A DNA stretch of 64,000 bases from Sphingopyxis terrae subsp. terrae NBRC 15098 (GCF_001610975.1 NZ_CP013342.1:1364001-1428000), one strand, 5' to 3'. Shown: positions 21,660 through 31,024, counted from the stretch's first letter. Numbers and translations are program-made. Notes: a model not told the origin generated them from the sequence alone.

Positions 21660-22889
21660 CTATATTTCGGTGCCAGCCAGCAGCCGAGGCAGATCGCCCG
21701 CTTCGCCGCGCGCTTCGTCCATGAAGAAGCGCTTGAGCGCCGGCATGCGCTGCACCGCGCCGAGCCCGGTACGGCGGACGAGGGAGGCGGTGCGCCCCGG
21801 AATGCCGAACAGCCGCGTCAGTCCGTCGGTCGCGAGGCTGACCATCAGATTGTCGAGCCCGCGCCAGCGCTGATAGCGCGCGAGCAGCGCCGCATCGCCA
21901 AGATCGAGTCCGATCCGCGCGCCGTCGACGAGGACCTCGGCCAGCGCCGCGGCATCGCGCAGCCCCAGGTTGAGACCCTGCCCCGCGATCGGATGGATGC
22001 CGTGCGCAGCGTCGCCGACCAGGACGATGCGGTCGCCGACGATCTGCGCGCTGTGATGGAAGCCGAGCGGATAGGTCATGCGCGGCGCGACGAGCTCCAT
22101 CGTGCCGAGAATGTCGCCCGCGCGCTTGCCGAGTTCGGCAAGGAAGCCCCGGTCGCCAAGCTTGGCGAACCCCGGCCCGTCCTGTTCGGATACGGTCCAC
22201 ACGAAGGCCGAGCGATGCCGCCCCTCGCCATCGTCGACAAGCGGAAGCAGCGCGAAGGGTCCCGAGGGGAAAAAGATTTCGTGCGCGATCTGATCATGCG
22301 GACGCGAATGCGCCACCGCGCCAATCATCGCGTGATGATGATAGGACCAGTTGGCGATCGTGAAGCCGGCCGCATCGCGGGTCGGCGAACGGCGCCCTTC
22401 GGCGACGATGAGCAGTGGCGCCGCGAGCCGCGTGCCATCGGCGAGGGTCAGCGTGACACCATGCGCGTCGATATCGCGCGCGACCACCTTCGCCGGCATG
22501 AACAGGCGCACCAGCGGCGCCTCGGCAAGCGCCGCCGCGAGCGCGACGCGAAGCTGGCGGTTTTCGACCATCGTACCGAGCGCGGGGGCGTCCGCATCGG
22601 CGACGAAATCGAGCTCGCCCGCCTGTCCCCCGTCGCTGACCTTGATCGCGCGGATCGGGCAGCCGTGGGGTGCGAGCCGGTCAGCAAGGCCGAGCACGCC
22701 GAACATCTGCCATACCGCGCTGGCGATCGCCGAGGCGCGGCCATCGAAGCCTGGCGCGATCGTCGCAACCGGATCGGCGGGGTCGACGATCTGCGACGAC
22801 AGACCATGATGGGAAAGCGCGATCGCCAGAGCCTGGCCGACAAGCCCGCCGCCGGAGATCAGGACATCGCTGCGCAATATTTCGCTCAT
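21660..22889 (-). CDS. UbiH/UbiF/COQ6-family FAD-dependent hydroxylase
   Basis: The 409-residue flavoprotein monooxygenase is likely to hydroxylate the aromatic ring in ubiquinone synthesis. It shows the dinucleotide-binding start DVLISGGGLVGQALAIALSH, a DG-type segment, and the second FAD motif GDAAHGIHPIAGQGLNLGLRD near residue 290, which is diagnostic for the UbiH/COQ6 family. The ring position (C1, C5 or C6) cannot be told by eye. It is transcribed towards the LON-domain gene and divergently from ftsK, with 139 bp between the two starts. The partial ubiA at the window's end is another ubiquinone gene, but far away. Confidence 0.88.
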   Translation of the reverse strand: MSEILRSDVLISGGGLVGQALAIALSHHGLSSQIVDPADPVATIAPGFDGRASAIASAVWQMFGVLGLADRLAPHGCPIRAIKVSDGGQAGELDFVADADAPALGTMVENRQLRVALAAALAEAPLVRLFMPAKVVARDIDAHGVTLTLADGTRLAAPLLIVAEGRRSPTRDAAGFTIANWSYHHHAMIGAVAHSRPHDQIAHEIFFPSGPFALLPLVDDGEGRHRSAFVWTVSEQDGPGFAKLGDRGFLAELGKRAGDILGTMELVAPRMTYPLGFHHSAQIVGDRIVLVGDAAHGIHPIAGQGLNLGLRDAAALAEVLVDGARIGLDLGDAALLARYQRWRGLDNLMVSLATDGLTRLFGIPGRTASLVRRTGLGAVQRMPALKRFFMDEARGEAGDLPRLLAGTEI

Positions 22890-23028
22890 GCCGCCGCTCT
22901 ACTCTGGCCCGGCGCGCTTGGGAAGCGGACAGGCGCACCCGGATCGCCGGCGGGCCGGGCGCCGCTTGACGACGAGTCCGCCCCATGCGCATATCGCCGT
23001 GGTTAATCGATCGAGGACCGCATTCCGC

Positions 23029-25344
23029 ATGGCAAGCCGCAAGCCCGCATCGGCGAAGGCCGACTGGCGCACCGTTTTCAGACAAAGCATCGCGCGATCG
23101 CTGGTGATTGCCGCGGCACTGGCGCTCGCCGCCTTCACGCTGTTTTTCGCGCTCGCCCTGCTCACATACGACAGCACCGACGCAGCGCTCAACACCGCTG
23201 CGGGCGGCAGCGCCGCCAACTGGATGGGCCATGCGGGGGCCTGGTTCGCCGACCTTGGCCTGTCGGTCGGCGGCGCGCCGGTCGCGCTGCTCGTCCCGCT
23301 GTTCGGCATCATGGCCTGGCGGCTGTGGGCGGCCGAGCCGCAGCCCTATTGGCTGCGTCAGCTCACCTATTGCTTTGCCGGCATCCTGCTCGTCGGCATG
23401 GGCGCCGAGCTTTGGTCGCCGGCGTCGGGATCACCGATGCCCGCGGGTTGGGGCGGCCTGCTCGCTCTGCTCGCGGGGAGCGCGGTCACCCCGCTGTTTG
23501 CGCTGGCAGGCGACCCCGCCGCGGCGCTGATCCGCTTCGGCACGATCCTGCTCCTCATCCTTGTCGGCCTCTGGCTCGCGATGCGCTCGCTGCGGCTTGA
23601 AAAGGGCTGGCTCGGGCGGCTCAGACTGCCGGCGGCCGAAGGAAACCGGGTCGTCGAACCGGCGCGCGCGGCCCCGGCCGATGCGCCGCGCCCCGCCAAT
23701 CTGGTCGAGCGCGTGATCCGGCCGCGCCCGCGCGCCGAACCGAGCGATCGCGCCCCGCCCGAGATTGCCGACCCGGCGCAGCGCTCGGCGCCATCGAAGC
23801 CGCGCGCCAAGCCGCAGACCGAGCTGTTCACCAATTACCGGCTTCCCTCGATCGACCTGCTTTCCCCGGCCCCCGACACGCCGGCGGGACAGATCGACAA
23901 GGCGGCGCTCGAACGCAATGCGCGCTTGCTCGAATCGGTGCTCGAGGATTTCCAGGTCAAGGGCGTGATCACTGCGGTCCGCCCCGGTCCGGTCGTCACC
24001 ATGTACGAGCTTGAGCCCGCGCCCGGAACCAAGGCGAGCCGCGTGTCGAACCTCGCGGACGACATCGCGCGCAACATGTCGGCGCTGTCGGCGCGCATCG
24101 CGCCGATTCCGGGGCGCACCGTCATCGGCATCGAATTGCCCAATGCGCACCGCGAGGCCGTCGTGCTGCACGAAATCATCGGCAGCGGGCTGTTTCAGGA
24201 ACATAGCGGCGCGCTGCCCATCATCCTCGGCAAGAATATCAGCGGCGACGCGGTGATCGCCGATCTTGCGCCAATGCCGCACCTGCTGATCGCCGGCACC
24301 ACCGGGTCGGGTAAATCGGTCGGCCTCAATGCGATGATCCTGTCGCTGCTCTATCGCCTCGGTCCCGATCAGGTGAAGATGATCATGATCGATCCCAAGA
24401 TGCTGGAACTCAGCGTCTATGACGACATCCCGCACCTGCTTGCCCCGGTGGTGACCGAACCCAAGAAGGCGGTGCGCGCGCTCAAATGGGCGGTCGAGCA
24501 GATGGAGGATCGCTACCGGATGATGTCGTCGCTCTCGGTGCGCAACCTCGCGTCCTACAATGACAAGGTGCGCGGCGCGCTCGCCAAGGGCAAGTCGCTC
24601 GGGCGGCGTGTCCAGACGGGCTATGATCCCGAGACCGGCCAGCCGGTCTATGAGGAAGAAACGCTTGATTATCAGCCGCTGCCGCAGATCGTCGTCGTCG
24701 TCGACGAGCTGGCCGACCTGATGATGACCGCGGGCAAGGAAGTCGAATTCCTCATCCAGCGCCTCGCGCAAAAGGCGCGCGCGGCGGGCATCCATCTGAT
24801 CCTTGCGACGCAGCGTCCGTCGGTCGACGTCATCACCGGCGTCATCAAGGCGAACCTGCCGACCCGCATCAGCTTCAACGTTACGTCGAAAATCGACAGC
24901 CGCACCATTTTGGGCGAGGCCGGCGCCGAACAACTGCTGGGCAAGGGCGACATGCTTTACGTTCCCGGCGGCAAGCAGATCACGCGCATCCACGGCCCCT
25001 TCGTTTCCGACGACGAAGTCCGCGCGGTCGCCGACCATTGGCGCGGCCAGGGACGCCCCGACTATGTCGAGAGCGTCACAGAAGATCCCGAGGACGGCGG
25101 TTTCGCCATGGAAGGCGCGCCTGCGGGCGGCGACAGTGCCGAGGACCGCATGTATGCCAAGGCCTGCCAGATCGTGGTCGAAAGCCAGAAGGCATCGACC
25201 AGCTGGCTGCAACGCCAGCTGCGCATCGGCTATAATAGCGCGGCGCGGCTGATCGAGCGGATGGAGGACGAAGGGCTGGTCAGCCCGCCGAACCATGTCG
25301 GCCGCCGCGACGTGCTGACCGACCAATATGGGCAGCCGCGATAG
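23029..25344 (+). CDS. ftsK: DNA translocase FtsK
   Basis: The 771-residue protein pumps chromosomal DNA through the division septum. The N-terminus has four to five membrane helices (about 20-190), then a short Pro/Ala linker (about 200-285), then the alpha/beta motor domain with Walker A TTGSGKSVG near 425 and Walker B VVVVDELADLMM. The C-terminal winged-helix gamma domain (TSWLQRQLRIGYNSAARLIE) recognises KOPS-type sequences. The ATG at 23029 follows GAGGA; the frame is open upstream but without a better site. The linker is short compared with E. coli, as usual in this group. Confidence 0.95.
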   Translation: MASRKPASAKADWRTVFRQSIARSLVIAAALALAAFTLFFALALLTYDSTDAALNTAAGGSAANWMGHAGAWFADLGLSVGGAPVALLVPLFGIMAWRLWAAEPQPYWLRQLTYCFAGILLVGMGAELWSPASGSPMPAGWGGLLALLAGSAVTPLFALAGDPAAALIRFGTILLLILVGLWLAMRSLRLEKGWLGRLRLPAAEGNRVVEPARAAPADAPRPANLVERVIRPRPRAEPSDRAPPEIADPAQRSAPSKPRAKPQTELFTNYRLPSIDLLSPAPDTPAGQIDKAALERNARLLESVLEDFQVKGVITAVRPGPVVTMYELEPAPGTKASRVSNLADDIARNMSALSARIAPIPGRTVIGIELPNAHREAVVLHEIIGSGLFQEHSGALPIILGKNISGDAVIADLAPMPHLLIAGTTGSGKSVGLNAMILSLLYRLGPDQVKMIMIDPKMLELSVYDDIPHLLAPVVTEPKKAVRALKWAVEQMEDRYRMMSSLSVRNLASYNDKVRGALAKGKSLGRRVQTGYDPETGQPVYEEETLDYQPLPQIVVVVDELADLMMTAGKEVEFLIQRLAQKARAAGIHLILATQRPSVDVITGVIKANLPTRISFNVTSKIDSRTILGEAGAEQLLGKGDMLYVPGGKQITRIHGPFVSDDEVRAVADHWRGQGRPDYVESVTEDPEDGGFAMEGAPAGGDSAEDRMYAKACQIVVESQKASTSWLQRQLRIGYNSAARLIERMEDEGLVSPPNHVGRRDVLTDQYGQPR

Positions 25345-25456
25345 GGAACCTTTCGCCACGCCAACGACTTGAACAGCGGCTAAAGGCCGGGTTCAGGGCG
25401 GGTTCAATGCCGCCCTGCAACAAGCCGGTATCGACCGAAACATACAAGAGAGCCCG

Positions 25457-26113
25457 ATGACCCTGACGATCGACCGCCATATCCTGACCCGCGCCGCCGC
25501 GCTGGCGCTCGCGCCCGCCGCCGCCATCGGCCTGACGCTGACCGCGCCCGCCATCGCGCAATCGGCGAGCGCGCTCGCCGCGGTGCAATCGCACCTCAAG
25601 TCGACCAGTTCGATGACCGCCGACTTCGTGCAGACCGATCGCAACGGTCAGCGGCTGAGCGGACAGCTGACGCTGAAGCGTCCGGGCAAGATCCGCTTCC
25701 AGTATCAGAAGGGCGTCCCGCTGCTGATCGTCGGCGACGGCAGCCGCCTGACGATGATCGATTATGAGGTCAAGCAGGTCCAAAGCTGGCCGGTGAAAAA
25801 TTCGCCGCTCGGCGCGCTGCTCGATCCCGATCGCGATCTCGCCAAATATGCGAAGGTCGTTCCGACCGGAAACAGCGATGTGCTGAGCGTCGAGGTCAAG
25901 GATCCCAAGCGCCCCGAATATGGGACGATCACCATGGTGTTCATCCGCGATGCGGGGGCGCCGGGCGGATTGCGGCTGCGCGGCTGGGTGGCGCTCGATT
26001 CGCAGAACAACCGGACGCGGATCGATCTGTCGAACCAGCGTTTCAACGTGCCGGTCGCCGATTCGGCCTTCCGCTGGACCGATCCCCGCCCCAAACAGCG
26101 CGGCCGCGTCTGA
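25457..26113 (+). CDS. lolA: Outer-membrane lipoprotein carrier LolA
   Basis: The 218-residue periplasmic chaperone ferries lipoproteins from LolCDE to the outer membrane. A signal peptide (about 1-35, cleaved near PAIAQ) is followed by the LolA fold: LAAVQSHLKSTSSMTADFVQ, GQLTLKRPGKIRFQYQKG and a strand series with NSPLGALLDPDRDL. No LolB is seen nearby. It lies 112 nt after ftsK, a conserved neighbourhood in proteobacteria. The next gene on the strand is nearly 390 nt away, behind a structured intergenic region. Confidence 0.93.
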   Translation: MTLTIDRHILTRAAALALAPAAAIGLTLTAPAIAQSASALAAVQSHLKSTSSMTADFVQTDRNGQRLSGQLTLKRPGKIRFQYQKGVPLLIVGDGSRLTMIDYEVKQVQSWPVKNSPLGALLDPDRDLAKYAKVVPTGNSDVLSVEVKDPKRPEYGTITMVFIRDAGAPGGLRLRGWVALDSQNNRTRIDLSNQRFNVPVADSAFRWTDPRPKQRGRV

Positions 26114-26239
26114 CGCCAGCACGACTTTTATGAACAGGGCACCGTCTCCCCAATGGGATTCGGCGCCCTTTTTCCGTCCAACCGACGTTCGGCATCGACG
26201 AACTGCAAATGTCGCCGACAGCCGCCGATTTTCGTTCAG

Positions 26240-26407
26240 CTTGGGGACAGGGAAGAGGGGCTATTTCAACTCTCGAAGGCGCCGACACGGCCTCCGGATT
26301 TTGGGTTTCCCCCTGTTGCCCCAACCGGATTGCCAGGTGTCTTCATTCAAGAGCGTGACGAACGCTGACCTTGAACCCCCGTTCCACCGCCCCTGGAACG
26401 GGGGTTT
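26240..26407 (+). ncRNA. Candidate structured non-coding RNA in the lolA-xthA gap
   Basis: The 387-bp gap 26114-26500 has no supported gene. Within it, TTGGGG-ACAGGG (26241-26252) can pair with CCCTGT-tg-CCCCAA (26311-26324), 12 base pairs with a 2-nt bulge. This encloses a large internal loop and a small hairpin near 26281-26291. A second hairpin AGCGT-N5-ACGCT (26352-26366) and then a strong terminator stem follow. A long bulged stem with an inner open region and a terminator fits an independent small RNA of about 165 nt; 6S RNA has a comparable overall shape. Identity is unproven and the 5' end is a guess. Confidence 0.45.
26374..26407 (+). terminator. Strong terminator-like hairpin before xthA
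   Basis: AACCCCCGTTCCA (26374-26386) pairs perfectly over 13 bp with TGGAACGGGGGTT (26394-26406), with a 7-nt loop, followed by TATGTTTATG. It lies 261 nt after lolA and 94 nt before xthA, so it could end lolA transcripts or the candidate small RNA. Confidence 0.75.
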
Positions 26408-26500
26408 ATGTTTATGCGCGGCGTGTCCGGCGCGTCGCTGCAGGCGGCACCAGCCCGCAACGATTGCAGTGAAGGCTTCGCACCGATAGAGCCGGACCCC

Positions 26501-27295
26501 ATGACCCAAACGAGCATTGCTTCCTGGAACATCAACAGCGTGCGTGCGCGCATTGGCATCGTCGAGAAATTCCTGCGCGAAGAGGCGCCTGACGTCCTCT
26601 GCCTTCAGGAAACGAAGGTCGAATGCGGACTGTTTCCGAAGCAGATGTTTGAGGATCTGGGCTATCGTCACATCGTCACCAACGGCCAGCGGATGCACCA
26701 TGGGGTCGCGATCGTCAGCAAGCTGCCGCTCACCGATGTGCGCAAATATGATTGGCAGGCCAATGGCGAGGCACGCCATGTCGGCGTGACGCTGCCGTCG
26801 GGCGTGCGACTGGACAATGTCTATATCCCCGCCGGCGGCGATATCCCCGACCGCGCGCTAAACCCCAAATTCGGTCAGAAGCTCGACTTTCTGGAGCGCA
26901 TGACCGAATGGGCGGGCGCGCTCGCCGATACGCCCACAGTGCTGACCGGCGACTTCAACGTCGCGCCGCTCGAAAGCGACGTATGGAACCATAAAGCGCT
27001 GCTCGACGTCGTCAGTCATACGCCGGTTGAGGTCGATACGCTCGCCCGCCTGCAGGCCGCGGCTGGCTGGATCGATCTCGGCCGCCAGTTCGTGGCGCCG
27101 CCGACGCCGCTCTACACCTGGTGGAGTTACCGCGCGAAGGACTGGGAAGCGTCGAACCGCGGTCGGCGGCTCGACCATATGTGGGTTACCCCCGACATCC
27201 GGAACGCGGCGCAGAGCCACCGCGTCGTCCAGCCGGCGCGGAGCTGGGAACGCCCGTCCGACCATATCCCCCTCGTCACGGAGTTCGCATTTTGA
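26501..27295 (+). CDS. xthA: Exodeoxyribonuclease III
   Basis: The 264-residue AP endonuclease and 3'-5' exonuclease acts in base-excision repair. The EEP-fold motifs are all present: SWNINSVRAR at the N-terminus, LQETKV with the metal-binding Glu, TGDFNVAP, the RLDHMWVT motif and the terminal SDHIPLV with the catalytic His. The ATG at 26501 gives the normal N-terminus; the frame stays open about 31 codons upstream without conserved sequence. Its stop overlaps the ribA start, so the two are coupled. Confidence 0.94.
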   Translation: MTQTSIASWNINSVRARIGIVEKFLREEAPDVLCLQETKVECGLFPKQMFEDLGYRHIVTNGQRMHHGVAIVSKLPLTDVRKYDWQANGEARHVGVTLPSGVRLDNVYIPAGGDIPDRALNPKFGQKLDFLERMTEWAGALADTPTVLTGDFNVAPLESDVWNHKALLDVVSHTPVEVDTLARLQAAAGWIDLGRQFVAPPTPLYTWWSYRAKDWEASNRGRRLDHMWVTPDIRNAAQSHRVVQPARSWERPSDHIPLVTEFAF

Positions 27296-28362
27296 GCGAC
27301 GCGGCGGGTAGCGACCGCGGCGCCCGCCGCGCCGCGCGCGCAATCGACGCGCTGCGCCGCGGGTGGCCCTTTCGGATCGAAGGCGCCGACGGGGCTCTTG
27401 ATCTGCTCGCCGTCGAAAGCGCGCGCGATGCGGCGCTGGCCGAATTCGGCAGCGCCGACCTGCTGATCTCGGGCGAGCGCGCGGTCACGCTGAAGCTTAC
27501 CAACCAGCGCGCCGCCGCAACGCCGGGGCCCGTGCGGCTCGCGGATGGCGCCGCGAGCATCGCCGCGGCGCTGGCGATCGCCGACCCGGCGCTCGACCTT
27601 GCCAATCCGCTCAAAGGACCGTTTCGCACGATCGCAAACGGCGGCGAGGCGGCGGCGGCGACTGCGATGACAATGGCGCGCCACGCGGGCCTGCTCCCCG
27701 CCTTTTTCGTGCACACGGCCGGAGGTGAAGCCGAAACCGTCTGTTCCGCCGCCGACGTCGCCGCCCTGCTCGACCCGGCGCGGCTCGAAATCGCGGCGCG
27801 CGCGCGCCTGCCTGTCGCGGCGAGCGAAACCGCAGAGATCGTCGCCTTTCGCAGCCCCGAGGAAGCGTCGGACCATGTCGCGCTGATTATCGGCAAGCGC
27901 GACGGCAATCCGCCCGTGGTGCGTCTGCACAGCGAATGCCTGACCGGCGACGTGCTCGGCAGTCTCAAATGCGATTGCGGACCGCAGCTGCATGCGGCGC
28001 TGCACGCGATGGCCGACGCGCCATGGGGGGTGTTGCTCTATCTGCGCCAGGAAGGCCGCGGCATCGGCCTCGTCAATAAGCTGCGCGCCTATGCGCTGCA
28101 GGATCAGGGCTATGATACAGTCGACGCCAATCTGCGGCTGGGTTTCCCCGTCGAGGCGCGCGATTTTGCGATCGCCGGCCAGATACTCGCGCTGCTCAAC
28201 ATCCCGCGCATCCGCCTGATGACCAACAATCCCGAAAAGGTCGCGCGACTGGAAAAGGAGGGCGTCGACGTCGTTGAACGCATCCCGCTCGCGCTGCCGA
28301 CGAACAAATATAACGCGCAATATCTCGCGACGAAGCGCGACCGCACGGGGCATCAATTGTAG
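27292..28362 (+). CDS. ribA: GTP cyclohydrolase II (riboflavin synthesis), TTG start
   Basis: The enzyme opens GTP to start riboflavin synthesis. The catalytic domain is C-terminal (about 180-356), with the zinc ligands in SECLTGDVLGSLKCDCG and the RQEGRGIGLVNKL motif. The N-terminal 170 residues are an Ala-rich extension found in alphaproteobacterial RibA proteins and lack a recognisable RibB active site. The start is placed at TTG 27292, inside the xthA stop (TTGA), with GGAG eight bases before. No ATG in this frame lies between there and conserved sequence. No FMN riboswitch is seen. Confidence 0.88.
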   Translation: MSDAAGSDRGARRAARAIDALRRGWPFRIEGADGALDLLAVESARDAALAEFGSADLLISGERAVTLKLTNQRAAATPGPVRLADGAASIAAALAIADPALDLANPLKGPFRTIANGGEAAAATAMTMARHAGLLPAFFVHTAGGEAETVCSAADVAALLDPARLEIAARARLPVAASETAEIVAFRSPEEASDHVALIIGKRDGNPPVVRLHSECLTGDVLGSLKCDCGPQLHAALHAMADAPWGVLLYLRQEGRGIGLVNKLRAYALQDQGYDTVDANLRLGFPVEARDFAIAGQILALLNIPRIRLMTNNPEKVARLEKEGVDVVERIPLALPTNKYNAQYLATKRDRTGHQL

Positions 28363-28370
28363 AGCCTCGC

Positions 28371-28447
28371 CATTGCGAGCGCAGCGAAGCAGTCCAAAGC
28401 GGCTTACGCCTGCTCTGGATTGCAGCGTCGCTTCGCTCCTCGCAATG
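28371..28447. repeat. REP-like palindromic intergenic repeat
   Basis: The element begins CATTGCGAGCGCAGCGAAGC and ends GCTTCGCTCCTCGCAATG, forming an imperfect long palindrome with CAGTCCA and CTGGATTGC inside. This is a widespread dispersed palindromic repeat in proteobacterial genomes. It sits between the convergent ribA and LytTR-regulator genes, where it may act as a bidirectional terminator or mRNA stabiliser. Confidence 0.75.
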
Positions 28448-28464
28448 ACGATATGTGTTGGCGC

Positions 28465-29271
28465 TTAGTGCACAAACCGCGCGACCACGTCGCGGTAGCT
28501 GCGGCTGACCTTCACCTGCGCGCCCGAGCCGAGCACGAGGAAACACTCGCCGTTGGTGTGGGGCTTGACCTGCTTCACCTGGCTGAGGTTGACGATGGTC
28601 GAGCGATGCACGCGCTGGAAATTGCGCGGGTCGAGCCGCTTTTCGAGATCCTTCATCGTTTCGCGCAGGATCAGCGAATTGTCGGCGGTGTAGATGCACA
28701 TATAGTCGCCGGCAGCGTCGATGCGTTCGATGCTGTCGACATCGACGCGGAAAATCTGCCCGCGATCCTTGATGTTGATCATCTTTTCGTAGCGGTCAGC
28801 GGCAGGCGCATCGGCCGCCGTTTCGGCATCATATTCCTCGACCGCGTCGGGCGCGACTTCGGCAAGCACCGTCTTCAGCCGCTCAACCTCGGCCGCGCCA
28901 CGCTTTTCAGTGAGGCGCTGGCGCACGCGGTCGATCGCATCGGCGAGCCGCTCGGGTTCGACGGGCTTCACCAGATAATCGACCGCCTGCGCCTCGAAGG
29001 CGCGGATCGCATGATCCGAATAGGCGGTGACGAAGACGACGAGCGGCGGCTCGACTTCCATCAGCCCCTGGATCACCGAAAAACCGTCGAATCCGGGCAT
29101 CTGGATATCGAGGAAGACGAGGTCGGGCTTGTGCGTCTTGATCTTGCGAATGGCCTCCCGGCCGTTCTGCGCGGTGTCCACGACTTCGACATCGCTATGC
29201 GCTTCAAGCCGCAGTTGCAGGCCCTGGGTCGCCAATTTCTCGTCATCCACCAGGATGGTTCTGATCGTCAT
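28465..29271 (-). CDS. LytTR-family response regulator
   Basis: The 268-residue regulator has an N-terminal receiver domain (about 4-120) with acidic residues D9 and D10, phospho-acceptor D55 (LVFLDIQMPG) and the conserved Lys in YLVKPVEP. A linker rich in Ala and Asp and a C-terminal LytTR DNA-binding domain (about 165-268, RVHRSTIVNLSQVKQVKPH) follow. LytTR proteins bind paired short direct repeats upstream of targets. Its start overlaps the end of the sensor kinase gene by 4 nt, so the two form one operon and one signalling pair. The regulon is unknown. Confidence 0.93.
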   Translation of the reverse strand: MTIRTILVDDEKLATQGLQLRLEAHSDVEVVDTAQNGREAIRKIKTHKPDLVFLDIQMPGFDGFSVIQGLMEVEPPLVVFVTAYSDHAIRAFEAQAVDYLVKPVEPERLADAIDRVRQRLTEKRGAAEVERLKTVLAEVAPDAVEEYDAETAADAPAADRYEKMINIKDRGQIFRVDVDSIERIDAAGDYMCIYTADNSLILRETMKDLEKRLDPRNFQRVHRSTIVNLSQVKQVKPHTNGECFLVLGSGAQVKVSRSYRDVVARFVH

Positions 29272-30413
29272 GTGCGTTCGGTTCCAATCGTCGCTTGTCC
29301 ATCGGGCTGAAACGGAATCTCGATAATCACTGTGAATCCGCCATCGGTGCCCGATTGCACCTCGAACCGTTGCTGGTCGCCATAGGCCTGGGCCAGCCGG
29401 TCCCTGATGTTGGCTAAACCCACACCGGTCGATTCCGTTGCAATCCCGGTGGTGGGGTCGACGCCATCGGCTGACAATCCCGTGCCGGTGTCGGACACGG
29501 TAATCCGAACATTTTGACCGGCAAGCTGAGCCGTCAGGGTAATGTCGGCTCCTTCTTCCTGCGGTGTCACCGCATATTTGATCGCATTTTCGATCAGCGG
29601 CTGGAGCAGCAACGAAGGCAGGCGGGCGCGCTGCGCCGCCGGATCAATCTGGAAATGCGGCCGCAGCCGGTCCTCGAAACGCATCTTCTCGATGTCGAGG
29701 TAGAGCTTCAGCGTCTCGACCTCCTGCGCCAGCGTCACCTGCGCGGTCGGTTCGTTGGCGAGCGTGTAGCGCAGAAAGGCCGACAGGCGCGACAGCATCG
29801 CATTGGCGGGCTCGGTCTGTTTCAGAAGGACAAGGGTCGAGATGCTGTTGAGCGTGTTGAAAAGGAAGTGCGGGTTGAGCTGGTAGCGCAGCATCGCGAG
29901 CTGCGCCGACGCGGCCTGCGCCTCGAGCCGCAGCACGCGGTCATTCTGTTCCTCGAGCTGCAGGAAATAGTTGATCGCGAAATAGAGCGCCGACCAGGCG
30001 GCGAGCGTCGTCGCGTCGATATAGATCGATACCAGCAGCAGGCCAGTAAAGCTCGTCTCGCTGTCGGGCTTCAATATCTGGAACAGCCAGGCGTCGATGA
30101 AGGCCCAGACCGCGGTGGCGAAGGCCAGGAGGCCGAAGCTTGCCCCCCACATCAGGATCGTGCGGCGGTTGATCAGCGCGCGATAGCAAACCGAAAGCAG
30201 CAGTGTCAGCGAAAAGCCCGTAACCGCGGAAACGACGACGAGGACAAGGAAATCGAAGGATTGGCCGCCCGCCAGCCCCGACACGACGCGCAGCCCGAAC
30301 CAGCCGAGCCAGCCGAGGATCTGGAGATTCCAGAAGGCGCGGATCTTGTTCCCGAAAAACGGCCCGGGCGAGGAAAAGCCGAACAACGGAATCGGGGAAG
30401 TCTGGCTTGCCAT
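29268..30413 (-). CDS. LytS-type sensor histidine kinase
   Basis: The 381-residue membrane kinase has about six hydrophobic segments in the first 190 residues, a short coiled region, and the His_kinase domain with the phospho-acceptor in LRYQLNPHFLFNTLNSIS. A HATPase domain with LLLQPLIENAIKYAV (N-box) and TGTGLS / GVGLANIRDRL (G-boxes) follows. No separate periplasmic sensor domain is seen, so the stimulus is probably membrane-related. It is the first gene of the two-component operon and partners the LytTR regulator. Confidence 0.92.
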   Translation of the reverse strand: MASQTSPIPLFGFSSPGPFFGNKIRAFWNLQILGWLGWFGLRVVSGLAGGQSFDFLVLVVVSAVTGFSLTLLLSVCYRALINRRTILMWGASFGLLAFATAVWAFIDAWLFQILKPDSETSFTGLLLVSIYIDATTLAAWSALYFAINYFLQLEEQNDRVLRLEAQAASAQLAMLRYQLNPHFLFNTLNSISTLVLLKQTEPANAMLSRLSAFLRYTLANEPTAQVTLAQEVETLKLYLDIEKMRFEDRLRPHFQIDPAAQRARLPSLLLQPLIENAIKYAVTPQEEGADITLTAQLAGQNVRITVSDTGTGLSADGVDPTTGIATESTGVGLANIRDRLAQAYGDQQRFEVQSGTDGGFTVIIEIPFQPDGQATIGTERT

Positions 30414-30461
30414 GTCAGCCGCCGAAATCAGGGGACGAGCGCGTCGTCCGCAAAGTGGGGA

Positions 30462-30971
30462 TCATTCGGCCGCGACCGGTGCCATCCGCACGCGCGCCTG
30501 GCCGAGCGGCTGGAGTTCCGAACGATGTTTCCAGACAAGCTCGCCATATTCCAGCGGCCGGCCATCGTGCGCGGTGATCGTCACCGGGCCGATCGGCTGT
30601 TCGTCATGCGAATCGACGAGCACCGGGGTCGAGGGGACCCCCGCCCCCCATTTTTCACCCCACTGGCGCAGCGCGATCATCGCGGGCAGCAGTTCGACGC
30701 CCTTCTGGGTAAGCTGATACAGAACCTTGCGACGATCCTCGGCCATCACTTCGCGCGCCATAATGCCATGATCGACCAGCTTCGACAGCCGGTTCGACAG
30801 GATGTTGCGCGCGATATTGAGCTCCTGCTGGAACTCTTCGAAATGATGGACACCGTTGAAGGCGGCGCGAAGGATCATGAAGGACCATCGTTCGCCCATC
30901 GCCTCGAGCGCGAGCGGCAGGGCGCAATTGCCCCCATCAAGATCGTTCAGTTTTTCGCGTAATTTTCCCAT
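30462..30971 (-). CDS. HxlR-family winged-helix transcriptional regulator
   Basis: The 169-residue DNA-binding protein has the HxlR/MarR-like winged helix in its first 110 residues: CALPLALEAMGERWSFMILR, RNILSNRLSKLVDHGIM and the wing RKVLYQLTQKG. A 50-residue C-terminal extension of unknown role follows. The single Cys near the N-terminus (NCALP) is where HxlR proteins often sense electrophiles or oxidants. The start at 30971 gives the usual N-terminus. It is divergent from the small secreted protein at 31095, with a dyad between them that may be its operator. Confidence 0.88.
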   Translation of the reverse strand: MGKLREKLNDLDGGNCALPLALEAMGERWSFMILRAAFNGVHHFEEFQQELNIARNILSNRLSKLVDHGIMAREVMAEDRRKVLYQLTQKGVELLPAMIALRQWGEKWGAGVPSTPVLVDSHDEQPIGPVTITAHDGRPLEYGELVWKHRSELQPLGQARVRMAPVAAE

Positions 30972-31024
30972 AGGCCATGCCCTAACGTAAAATCGCCGCC
31001 GTGCCAAAAAAATATAGGGCCTCG

